Below are positions 28,974 through 37,194 of a stretch of 64,000 bases of DNA, piece after piece; positions within the stretch are counted from its first letter, which is position 1; every line of letters starts with the position of its first letter. Made by a program: the position numbers and the translations under genes. This DNA is from Hyphomicrobiales bacterium (GTDB lineage Bacteria > Pseudomonadota > Alphaproteobacteria > Rhizobiales > Beijerinckiaceae): contig CAKNFJ010000001.1 of assembly GCA_930633495.1 (NCBI GenBank), positions 4,053,001 to 4,117,000 on the forward strand, in the 5' to 3' direction. The notes under the pieces are model-generated. The model was given only the letters and a program-made list of their open reading frames with translations, was not told the origin of the DNA and made no database searches.

Positions 28974-29002
28974 AATATTGAGCATGCCCTGCCGTTTTGC
29001 AA
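28974..29002 (-). promoter_or_regulatory. Possible promoter of the small RNA
   Basis: On the minus strand TTGCAA (28,997-29,002) and AATATT (28,974-28,979) are separated by 17 bp in an A/T-richer stretch. The -10 match is weak. LysR-type binding upstream would fit control by the neighbouring VtlR-like regulator. Confidence 0.35.
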
Positions 29003-29233
29003 TGCAGCATAGCTTGGGACCGCCATGCATTCGGTGCATACGATAGTGGCAAATGGTACGAATTTGAGCTTAAATGATTGAGAAATATGCATTCGTTGCA
29101 GGTTTGGCGTGTACGAAGATGCAATTTCAGGTCGTTGAGCGGGGTGTTTTCGCTCTTTCGGCGGCTGTCTGCCGCTTCGGTGTGCGCATTTGCGCATGAA
29201 TTGAATCCGCCAGTCACAAAACCGCCGGAATTG

Positions 29234-29257
29234 AAAACGGGCGCCGAAGACGCCCGA
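29234..29257 (-). terminator. Terminator of the LysR gene
   Basis: On the minus strand, GGGCG(TCTTCGG)CGCCC followed by GTTTTC lies about 40 bp after the LysR stop codon. This separates the regulator's transcript from the small-RNA region. Confidence 0.7.
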
Positions 29258-29294
29258 CTCAACTGATTATCGTAAAGAAGAGGTTGACCTATGG

Positions 29295-30185
29295 TCAGTA
29301 GGTCCAGCGCTGAGCCTTCTGGATCAGGAAGTCGCGGAAGACCTGAACGCGGGCGACCGACTTCATCTCTTCCGGATAGACCAGATAGCTTTCGAGTTGC
29401 GGCATCTCTGTCTCGCGCATCAGCTGCACGAGTGGCGAGCCGGTCTCGATCAGATAGTCGGGCAGCACGGCGATGCCGGCGCCCGAATCCACCGCCCGCT
29501 TCATCGCGGTGATGTTGTTGACCGTCAGATGAATCGGCCGCGGGTTGCGCTGGTCGCGCCCCATGGTGCCGAGCCAATGCACCGCCGTCAGATAGGAGGG
29601 CGAGGTGCCTCCGAAGGACAGGATGCGATGGTTGTCGAGGTCGTCATAGCTCTTCGGCTCGCCGAAGCGCTTCACATAGGCCGGTGAAGCGTAGACGTGG
29701 AAGTGCACCGTGAAGAGCTTGCGCTGGATCAGGTCCGGCTGCTGCGGCTGGCGCAGACGAATCGCGATGTCGGCCTCGCGCATCGACAGGTCGAGTTCCT
29801 CATCGGTGAGGATGAGCTCGACCCGGATGTCGGGGTAGAGATCCATGAACTCGGCGAGGCGCGGGGTCAGCCAATGGCCGCCGAGGCCGCGCGTGGCGGT
29901 GACCTTCAGCTCGCCGGAAGGATGCTCGCGCGTCTCCGAAAGCTGCGAGCGCGTCCGCTCCAGCCGCTGCGTCATCTCGCGCGCGGCGCGCCAGAGCAAC
30001 TCGCCCTGCTCGGTGAGGATCAGGCCACGCGTATGCCGATGGAACAGGGGCGCACGCAGCTCGCGTTCAAGCGCCCCGATCTGCCGGCTGACGGCCGATT
30101 GACTCAGGCCGAGAACATCGCCAGCCTTGGTGAAGCTGCCTGACTCCGCGACCGTATAAAAAATTCTGATGCGGTCCCAATCCAC
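29295..30185 (-). CDS. vtlR: LysR-type regulator, VtlR/LsrB-like
   Basis: A 296-residue LysR protein. The N-terminal helix-turn-helix reads FTKAGDVLGLSQSAVSRQIGALE and a substrate-binding domain follows. It sits just after trxB (as in the trxB-lsrB pair of Sinorhizobium) and before a probable AbcR-type sRNA, the arrangement known for LsrB/VtlR, which controls AbcR RNAs, envelope functions and host interaction. Start: GTG at 30,185 with GGGGGAAG upstream; an in-frame ATG at 30,215 lacks a ribosome-binding site. The island now separates it from the trxB promoter. Confidence 0.8.
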   Translation of the reverse strand: MDWDRIRIFYTVAESGSFTKAGDVLGLSQSAVSRQIGALERELRAPLFHRHTRGLILTEQGELLWRAAREMTQRLERTRSQLSETREHPSGELKVTATRGLGGHWLTPRLAEFMDLYPDIRVELILTDEELDLSMREADIAIRLRQPQQPDLIQRKLFTVHFHVYASPAYVKRFGEPKSYDDLDNHRILSFGGTSPSYLTAVHWLGTMGRDQRNPRPIHLTVNNITAMKRAVDSGAGIAVLPDYLIETGSPLVQLMRETEMPQLESYLVYPEEMKSVARVQVFRDFLIQKAQRWTY

Positions 30186-30290
30186 CGCGCTTCCCCCGCT
30201 ATGCGTTTTATGCATGATGGGGGATAAAGTGCTTGTGCGTCAATGTCTGTGTGGCAGGTAGCCCCGATTATTCGCACTGAATCTGGTGAC

Positions 30291-30319
30291 ACAACCTATC
30301 AGATTCGGTGATAGGTTGT
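30291..30319. repeat. Inverted repeat between trxB and the LysR gene
   Basis: A perfect 11-bp inverted repeat (ACAACCTATCA with TGATAGGTTGT) with a 7-base centre, 106-134 bp upstream of the LysR start and 11 bp after the trxB stop. It may be a regulator-binding site or a weak terminator; no T-run follows on the minus strand. Confidence 0.5.
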
Positions 30320-30329
30320 GCCGACCCAT

Positions 30330-30962
<633 letters not shown>

Positions 30963-31036
30963 CTAATCGTTCACCGTCAAAAATCTACCTAAAGTGGATG
31001 GAGTCGGGGCTTGAATAGCGCGGGGGCTGGGTAGAC

Positions 31037-32467
31037 GTGGCGCAGGGGGCGAATCCGAAAACATTCTCGATCTTTGACATTCAAACCACGATATCAGGGA
31101 AGCTACTCCCCATAGTCATGTTCGATGTCCCGACCGGAGAGCCGCGGCCGTTACGAGAGCTGACGGAATTTCTGTATCATAAACTCCGCCAAGGCATGTC
31201 GTACGAAAAACTGAGGTCGATGGCGAACACGGTTGGCTTGTTGCACGACTTTCTAGTCCTGCATGAGGGAGGCAAGGCCGTAACGGCGGAAAGCCTTCCA
31301 TCTCTCATTCTCGGTTTTTTTGTCTCGCGTACCGGTGGAACGATTGGAACTAACAATCAAGACCCGAGCGGATTGTATTGGGCTCCTGTCGGCTATGATT
31401 CCTATAAGATGGATCGCCGAAATCTACGTTCATTCTCTGAATACTGTCTTAAGACTTATGGTTTCTTGCCTCTTACGCCGACTATTTCTACGCTCAGTGC
31501 GAGCCAGAACGGGCCTAGCCATGCTGATATTCGCGCAGAGTTTCAGCGTTCAAAGCATGAATTTCTGGCCCATCTGCGGCGATGGCGTGAGAGGAGGCCT
31601 GAGTACGGCCCCAACATTAGCGGGCGGGCGGCGCCTAAAAGGACCGGGAATCCGACGAACAGATCTTATATTCCGTTAAACGAACTTCGCGAGCTAATTC
31701 TTTCCACGAAAAGCGTCGTTCAACGCATGGTGTTCGTTTTGGGTGCATTCGGCGGTTGCCGGATTTCAGAACAGCTAAACATCTGGCGTGAAGATGTTCT
31801 ACCTGGTCTTTATCGACCGATTTTATTTCCCGATGATCAACCCTCCGACGTGCCGCTCGTCATCCTGGCGCATCCGTTTGATGGCCAATACTTGGGCCGG
31901 ATGTCGATTGACGGAGCGACTCGGCATCAGGAGCTGCAGCGGACATACAACCGTAGGCCTCGGCCAGCGCTGATCAAGAGTGATCGAGCCGGCTGGAAAG
32001 GTATGTTGATGGATAACGAGCAGCTCCAGATTAGCCAAATTTTTTGGACAAGCGAAGCATGGGCTGCCTACTATTTTCAGCTTACTATGGAGCTTAAAGA
32101 GCGGATATTTCCACAAATTCCAACTTCTGTTAGGCGGTCTCACCCTTATATTCTTATCAATGACGATCCAGGCACCGAATTCTTCGGTCAACCTCTTAAA
32201 TTGAGTAACGTGCGAAAAGCTTGGGAGCGAGCGTGTCGCCGGATAGATCGTGTTCCATATCGGGGAGCCTACCATCTTCACGGTCTCCGCGACACGTATG
32301 TACGAACGCTCCGGCTTTGTAAGGAGATCACCGCGGCTGAGCGCCAGCGCTATTTGCACCACGCCAGCATCGAAAGCCAAAATCCTTACGGGAACGATCC
32401 GCGAATCCTGCACGAGCGCTTGAAAATTCTGGAAGAGCAGCAGCCTTCTCTACGGAGCATTCGATGA
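31037..32467 (+). CDS. Tyrosine recombinase 1 of the island (GmtY/TnpA-like)
   Basis: A 476-residue site-specific recombinase. The catalytic set is visible: Arg242 in GGCRISEQLN, His415 and Arg418 in HLHGLRDTY, His441/442 in YLHHASIES, and the nucleophile candidate Tyr451. The N-terminal 200 residues form a SAM-like core-binding region. It starts with GTG 136 bp from the element end and its stop overlaps the next gene (ATGA). Size and order match the first recombinase of the gamma-mobile-trio (GmtY) and, more distantly, Tn554 TnpA. G+C is clearly below that of host genes. Confidence 0.8.
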   Translation: MAQGANPKTFSIFDIQTTISGKLLPIVMFDVPTGEPRPLRELTEFLYHKLRQGMSYEKLRSMANTVGLLHDFLVLHEGGKAVTAESLPSLILGFFVSRTGGTIGTNNQDPSGLYWAPVGYDSYKMDRRNLRSFSEYCLKTYGFLPLTPTISTLSASQNGPSHADIRAEFQRSKHEFLAHLRRWRERRPEYGPNISGRAAPKRTGNPTNRSYIPLNELRELILSTKSVVQRMVFVLGAFGGCRISEQLNIWREDVLPGLYRPILFPDDQPSDVPLVILAHPFDGQYLGRMSIDGATRHQELQRTYNRRPRPALIKSDRAGWKGMLMDNEQLQISQIFWTSEAWAAYYFQLTMELKERIFPQIPTSVRRSHPYILINDDPGTEFFGQPLKLSNVRKAWERACRRIDRVPYRGAYHLHGLRDTYVRTLRLCKEITAAERQRYLHHASIESQNPYGNDPRILHERLKILEEQQPSLRSIR

Positions 32468-35400
32468 TCGTAGGACGCGATTCTCCAGAGTGCGAGCGGC
32501 TTAAAGCCGGTGTCGGTCGCCGGACGATACTCCTCAATACGTCGGCGCACGACTTTTTGCTTCTTACCACGCCGACTGACGATGAATTGACCGACCTTGT
32601 TCTGACCTTTCGTGCCGAGCACAAGGCCTGGCTGTGGCGGTTGATGACGTCCAGAACAAGCCAAATCGATGGAAACAAAAACAAAGTAGATATAGTTTAC
32701 GGTGCGACTGTCTACGCGTACCGGTCTGGCCAGAAGGGCTCATGCTTCCGATTTTTGAATTACGGGAGTCTTCCCGCTGATGCGATTTCTGTTCTTCGAC
32801 GTTCGGAGCCTCGTCTTGGCCTCCACGAAATCTCGCGAGTTCTGAATTTGACTAACGCAGACGCTAAAGAGTTTATCAGTCTCGCGTTGGGTAATGCCCT
32901 TGACAATCTGAAGACGGTATTCAACCCGCGGAGTCTTGAGTATTTTGTCTTTCCCGAATTGGAGGTAAAGGCAAAATCAATTGGAGTGGCTGCATTCCTC
33001 GCGTGGTGCGCCTCCTCCTGCACGGACAATTGGAAGAAAGGCCGGACACCCAATCCCGATAAGTCGCCTGTTCCGTTCCTATTCATGCTCTTTCTGCACC
33101 GAAAAGGTTACGTTCTCTTCCCGGCAGAGTCGGTGCGAGAAGTCTGGGCGGGCCTTGCGATCCCTGACACGCTATGGCTGTGCGGTCGCCGCAAACGGCT
33201 ATACCTCGATACGTTGAAAACACTTGAGCGAGTAAGTGAGGGCTACGGTCGCCATCAGAAGACGTCTCGGATGGCGACCGTGTTGCGGCAGATTCTTCTC
33301 CGTTCGACCATCGTCGACGAGAGGGACGTTAGCACCGACTTGGGGGACCAACTTTACGATTACGAGGCCATCAGTCGCGAGACCGGCAAGTCGATTCGGA
33401 TTTCGACGCTCAGCAACAAGGTGATGCGGGCCTGGTCGACCAAGGTGGGTTTACAACTTGATGTGACGCGCAACGCAGCCTTGGTGGGACGTGCGCTCTT
33501 CCGATGGACCTACGATCCCGTTCGATCGACATTGCCTCCCGGTGTCCCCAGGAGCTATCGGCCCAACCAGCTAATAATCTCTTGGGCCCACCAATTTCAG
33601 ATCGCTATCGGGCGCATACATCACACCTGGGTGAATGAGCACCGAGCGGCTGCCAATTTGTGGTTGGCCTACCTCCTCAGGTTGAAGCGGCCGCCTGGTT
33701 CCATCGCAGAGGTCTTGCGACACGTACACATTAATTCACCAGGCGGGAGAGATCGCACGGTTTTGGCACTTCTCGACGCGATGCCCGTGCTGAACGAAAC
33801 CAAGAATCAACGGCTTTCGATTCTCCGGCAACTTTTTCACATTTTGATCGACGGGTTAGCTGAAAAGATCGAAAACCCCATCGATCTTGACCTGGACCGT
33901 TATAAGATCGTCTCGAAACGCAGCAAAACCCCACGGACACCACTGAGCCGTGAGATGCTTGGTTATATAAAGGAGTTCAACAGGAGAGATGGCGCGTCGT
34001 TTCTGGACGCTGCCCAGCGCCTTCCGGAAGAAGCGCGGTACGAGCTTGCTTACGAGCGATTCTCGGAATTCGAGCGCTACGGGTTTTCGAGAAGCCTTGA
34101 CCAGCATTACTTCGAACATCGCGATGAGTTGAGCGGCCAACTACAGAAGGTCTGGTGGCCAGGAGTCGCTGTTCTCCTCGAATTACTGCTCGAGGTGCCG
34201 GTCCGTGGATTTCAAGCCAGGTTTCTAGATTCTGGAGAGGCAGACGAGTTCGTTCTAGATCCCAGGAATCTGAAAATGACTCTGAACGATTCGCCGATCG
34301 CCACCTCAGGTCGGCAGCAAGGTGCGTTATATATCGCCGAAGACATGAACGAAAAACCTATCCTGGGCCTCTTCATCAACACTAATAAGACAGGCTTTGA
34401 GACGCGAAAGGGATATAGGATACCTTGGTGTCCAGATAATCTGGCGGAAAGCCTGCCTTGGCTGCGGAGTTGGAATCTTAAATACAAGAACACGGGTGAG
34501 TGTCCGCTTACCGAGAAACTAAATTATCAGCATATTCAGAATCCCGTTGTTAAGAATCTACTGGGAACCACACATATGCTTTTCCGTGATCCCATCACGG
34601 ATGACGGATGGCCGCTGCAAAAATCGCGCTTGTCCGCGTATTGGGTTCATCTCCTGACTGCGGTGGAAAAGGAACTAAAAGCACAAGGGTTTCTGTACAG
34701 TCTGACGCGCGAGGTCGTGCGGGCGAACGGCACCGTGGCGAGGGAGGCTTTGTTCGATATCCACACACTACGTGTCAGTGGGATCACGGCAATGATCGAG
34801 GCGGGTATGCCGGCCGAGCTTGTCCAGGAAGTAGTTGGTCATGCATCCGTCGTCATGACACTATATTACACTCGGCTTCGAGCTGGGCTGCTGAACGACC
34901 GGCTCAGGCGGTTTCGGGAAGGCGGGCTGGACGCGCTTGATCCGGCAGATATCCCAGAGCTACAGGGGCAGGATACGGAAGATCTATTGCTCCAACTGAT
35001 GAACCGTCGGCCGTCTGAGGACGCCGTCGGTGCAGCAATGTTAAGGGCCAACCCGTCCGGCCTCGGTAACGGTAGCTTCCACATCTTTGCGGACGGTCTT
35101 TGCCCGGGGGGTGAGTGCGCGAGCGGAGGCGAGATTAACGGCAGCGGCTATAGTGCGGTGCCGCGTCATCGCGCATGCTCGCTCTGTAGATATCGGCTGA
35201 CGGGACCGATGTTCTTGGCTGGACTGGTACACAATGCCAATAGCTTGATGTACGAGCTTCGCAAGATCGGCCTTAGCATTAGAGATCTCGTGCAAACGGC
35301 TAAAGACCTCGAGGAAGAAGGCAAGAGCGCCCGGATCGCCAGAAACCAGATCGATGGCCTTTATCGTCAGTCGGAGGACATCTCGGTCGAATGGTCTGCG

Positions 35401-35937
35401 GAGGTGCAGTACGTTCAAGCGGCGCTCGCGCTGCTTCGCGAGCGTCAGGAGGGAACCGGCGATGCACAGTTTCCTGTTCTGATCGGAGGGGAAGGGTTGT
35501 CGGAAAGTGCGATCCGCCTGGAGTCTAGACCGGACTTCATCCTTCTCCAGCGCATCGCCGAAGGAGCAGAGCTTCTCCCGGGGTTCCGTCCGAACCATGC
35601 CGCGATCAATGATCACCGCGAGTTTCTGAATCATGTGCTTGATCAGAATGCCATCGATCCCTTTCTACTCCGTCTGGATGGCAAGGAGCGGGACCAAGCG
35701 GCGGCGCTACTCGGCCAAGCCGTGATTTCGCTGGTTCCAGAAAACCGTCTCCAGGATTTAGAGAACGGCTCTGCGCGGCTCTCGGAGTTCGATGGGTTGC
35801 TGGATGATCTTGCAAGGGAAATGGCGTCGCAGGTGGCTCGATCTAAGCGAATCGACTTTTCCTCGCTAAACGGGCTTGACGGGCGGGGTTCCACGGCGGT
35901 GCCTTCCGCCCGCAATGATGCCCGGAGGGTTGAGTAA
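32464..35937 (+). CDS. Large tyrosine recombinase 2 of the island (GmtZ/TnpB-like)
   Basis: A 1157-residue protein, far larger than a normal integrase. A tyrosine-recombinase catalytic end lies near residues 760-805: His767 and Arg770 in FDIHTLRVSG, His793 in VVGHASVVM, and Tyr801/802 in LYYTR. It has a long N-terminal part of unknown fold. After the catalytic domain comes a putative zinc-binding set, Cys880-x4-Cys885 and Cys905-x2-Cys908, then helical sequence. It is translationally coupled to recombinase 1 by ATGA overlap. It corresponds in position and size to GmtZ of gamma-mobile-trio islands; that match is from memory. Confidence 0.78.
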   Translation: MIVGRDSPECERLKAGVGRRTILLNTSAHDFLLLTTPTDDELTDLVLTFRAEHKAWLWRLMTSRTSQIDGNKNKVDIVYGATVYAYRSGQKGSCFRFLNYGSLPADAISVLRRSEPRLGLHEISRVLNLTNADAKEFISLALGNALDNLKTVFNPRSLEYFVFPELEVKAKSIGVAAFLAWCASSCTDNWKKGRTPNPDKSPVPFLFMLFLHRKGYVLFPAESVREVWAGLAIPDTLWLCGRRKRLYLDTLKTLERVSEGYGRHQKTSRMATVLRQILLRSTIVDERDVSTDLGDQLYDYEAISRETGKSIRISTLSNKVMRAWSTKVGLQLDVTRNAALVGRALFRWTYDPVRSTLPPGVPRSYRPNQLIISWAHQFQIAIGRIHHTWVNEHRAAANLWLAYLLRLKRPPGSIAEVLRHVHINSPGGRDRTVLALLDAMPVLNETKNQRLSILRQLFHILIDGLAEKIENPIDLDLDRYKIVSKRSKTPRTPLSREMLGYIKEFNRRDGASFLDAAQRLPEEARYELAYERFSEFERYGFSRSLDQHYFEHRDELSGQLQKVWWPGVAVLLELLLEVPVRGFQARFLDSGEADEFVLDPRNLKMTLNDSPIATSGRQQGALYIAEDMNEKPILGLFINTNKTGFETRKGYRIPWCPDNLAESLPWLRSWNLKYKNTGECPLTEKLNYQHIQNPVVKNLLGTTHMLFRDPITDDGWPLQKSRLSAYWVHLLTAVEKELKAQGFLYSLTREVVRANGTVAREALFDIHTLRVSGITAMIEAGMPAELVQEVVGHASVVMTLYYTRLRAGLLNDRLRRFREGGLDALDPADIPELQGQDTEDLLLQLMNRRPSEDAVGAAMLRANPSGLGNGSFHIFADGLCPGGECASGGEINGSGYSAVPRHRACSLCRYRLTGPMFLAGLVHNANSLMYELRKIGLSIRDLVQTAKDLEEEGKSARIARNQIDGLYRQSEDISVEWSAEVQYVQAALALLRERQEGTGDAQFPVLIGGEGLSESAIRLESRPDFILLQRIAEGAELLPGFRPNHAAINDHREFLNHVLDQNAIDPFLLRLDGKERDQAAALLGQAVISLVPENRLQDLENGSARLSEFDGLLDDLAREMASQVARSKRIDFSSLNGLDGRGSTAVPSARNDARRVE

Positions 35938-35942
35938 ACGGC

Positions 35943-36725
35943 ATGAGGGCGGCGATGAGTTCCGAGAAGTCCGCAAACGTAGTGCCCACGGCAGCCGCGA
36001 TTTTTGCTGAACTCATTCTTGAGGCCGACACCGGCCGGCAAACCAAGGATCCTATGGTTGGTCGGCGGGCAACTTTAGTACGCCTCAAAGAAGCTTGCGA
36101 CGCCCTGGATGCCCGCCGCCGCGTCATCACCGCAGCCGGGGTCGAGAGCTATCTTGAGGGCCAATATGGAAAGGGCGCAGGTCCGAAAGCGCAGAGCATC
36201 GCGAATGAAAAGAGCAAGCAGTTCGGCCTCTGGCATTACCTCCAAGCGCGCGAGCGTGAGCAGATAGGCATCCGCCCGCGCAACCAACGCAAGCAGATCG
36301 CGACAGTTATCGACGAGGTTGGCGATGCGGAGCAACGTGATCGGTTGCGCCATCTTCATGCTGAGAGCGAGCTTAATGCGCGAAAGCTGCGCAGGGCGCA
36401 GATGTTGTTCGCCAGGATCTCGCCCGGCGTGGATTTTGACAGGGTTCTGGCCTCCTGGAATGCAGGCGATGGAGCTGTCGCGCTCCCAGCAGTGCAGGAG
36501 GTCGATGTCCAGCACTTGAAAGCCCTAAAGGCTGCAATTGGCGCGCTGACTGATCCAGTTGTCCTGGACCGGTGCGGTTTGCGCTACGACGGAAAGCGCG
36601 TCGAGAGGAAAAGCGGGACGGGCGAGGCTCTGCTGGGTTTGGGCGTTGTCAGCGGTCTGGTTGCCCTGCACGACGCGCTTAGCGGCGCCGGACGGCTTGA
36701 TTTGGACGCATACGATGGCGCGTAA
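35943..36725 (+). CDS. Third transposition protein of the island (GmtX/TnpC-like position)
   Basis: A 260-residue protein directly after the large recombinase. It is rich in charged helices with no catalytic motif I can recognise. GVESYLEGQYGKGAGPKAQSI, followed by KSKQFGLWHYLQ, suggests a DNA-binding segment. Position and size fit the third, non-recombinase member of three-gene transposition modules (GmtX; TnpC in Tn554, which sets orientation). An ATG at 35,958 is an alternative start. Its end overlaps the next gene by 11 bases. Confidence 0.65.
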   Translation: MRAAMSSEKSANVVPTAAAIFAELILEADTGRQTKDPMVGRRATLVRLKEACDALDARRRVITAAGVESYLEGQYGKGAGPKAQSIANEKSKQFGLWHYLQAREREQIGIRPRNQRKQIATVIDEVGDAEQRDRLRHLHAESELNARKLRRAQMLFARISPGVDFDRVLASWNAGDGAVALPAVQEVDVQHLKALKAAIGALTDPVVLDRCGLRYDGKRVERKSGTGEALLGLGVVSGLVALHDALSGAGRLDLDAYDGA

Positions 36726-37194
36726 GCCGCGATGGGAGGAGATCCTACCGAAGCTCGAGGGATTGCTGGGCGCTGTTTTGGCTGGCACAGCAGAGCTTCC
36801 GGCGACGGATGATGGCAAGGTCAATGTCCTTCAACTCGTCCGTAAGCTCGGCTTCAAGGACGACGATCGGCAGTACTTTTATAAGTGGGCCGAGCTTCAT
36901 AAGCCGTTGAATGCCGCCGCAGCGCAGGTTGGTCTCGCACCGATCCGACCGCGCGGAAGCAATGGCAGTGCGACCCCCGATGATCAGGCCAATGCTGTCT
37001 TTCTCCCAGACCGTTTGGGTGGATGGGCCCACAAGGAGCTCGAGGGCGAGAACGTCGAGTTACGGGCGCGGGTGAGGCGATTGGAGCAAGAGCTGAACGC
37101 TGTAAGTAGCGAGTGCGAGCGGCTCAAAAAACGCTTTGCGCTGATTCAGGAATTGGGGACGGATTTGAGAATCGAACCGGTCCACGATTTATGA
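36715..37194 (+). CDS. Small coiled-coil protein of the mobilisation operon
   Basis: A 159-residue protein of unknown family. Its N-terminal 100 residues look globular (LVRKLGFKDDDRQYFYKWAEL). The C-terminal 45 form a clear heptad coiled coil with ENVELRARVRRLEQELN. It overlaps the preceding gene and shares an ATGA with the helicase gene, so it is made with them. It could be a DNA-binding or bridging factor that pairs ends or recruits the helicase; this is inference. Confidence 0.65.
   Translation: MARKPRWEEILPKLEGLLGAVLAGTAELPATDDGKVNVLQLVRKLGFKDDDRQYFYKWAELHKPLNAAAAQVGLAPIRPRGSNGSATPDDQANAVFLPDRLGGWAHKELEGENVELRARVRRLEQELNAVSSECERLKKRFALIQELGTDLRIEPVHDL

Noticed and set aside
28821-29039. 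A short minus-strand frame ending MFGGFARCFKLSKPAPFGDAG...
   Set aside because: The frame runs through the terminator hairpin and its T-tract, and its upstream part has no coding character. A small RNA explains the region better, though a tiny leader peptide cannot be excluded.
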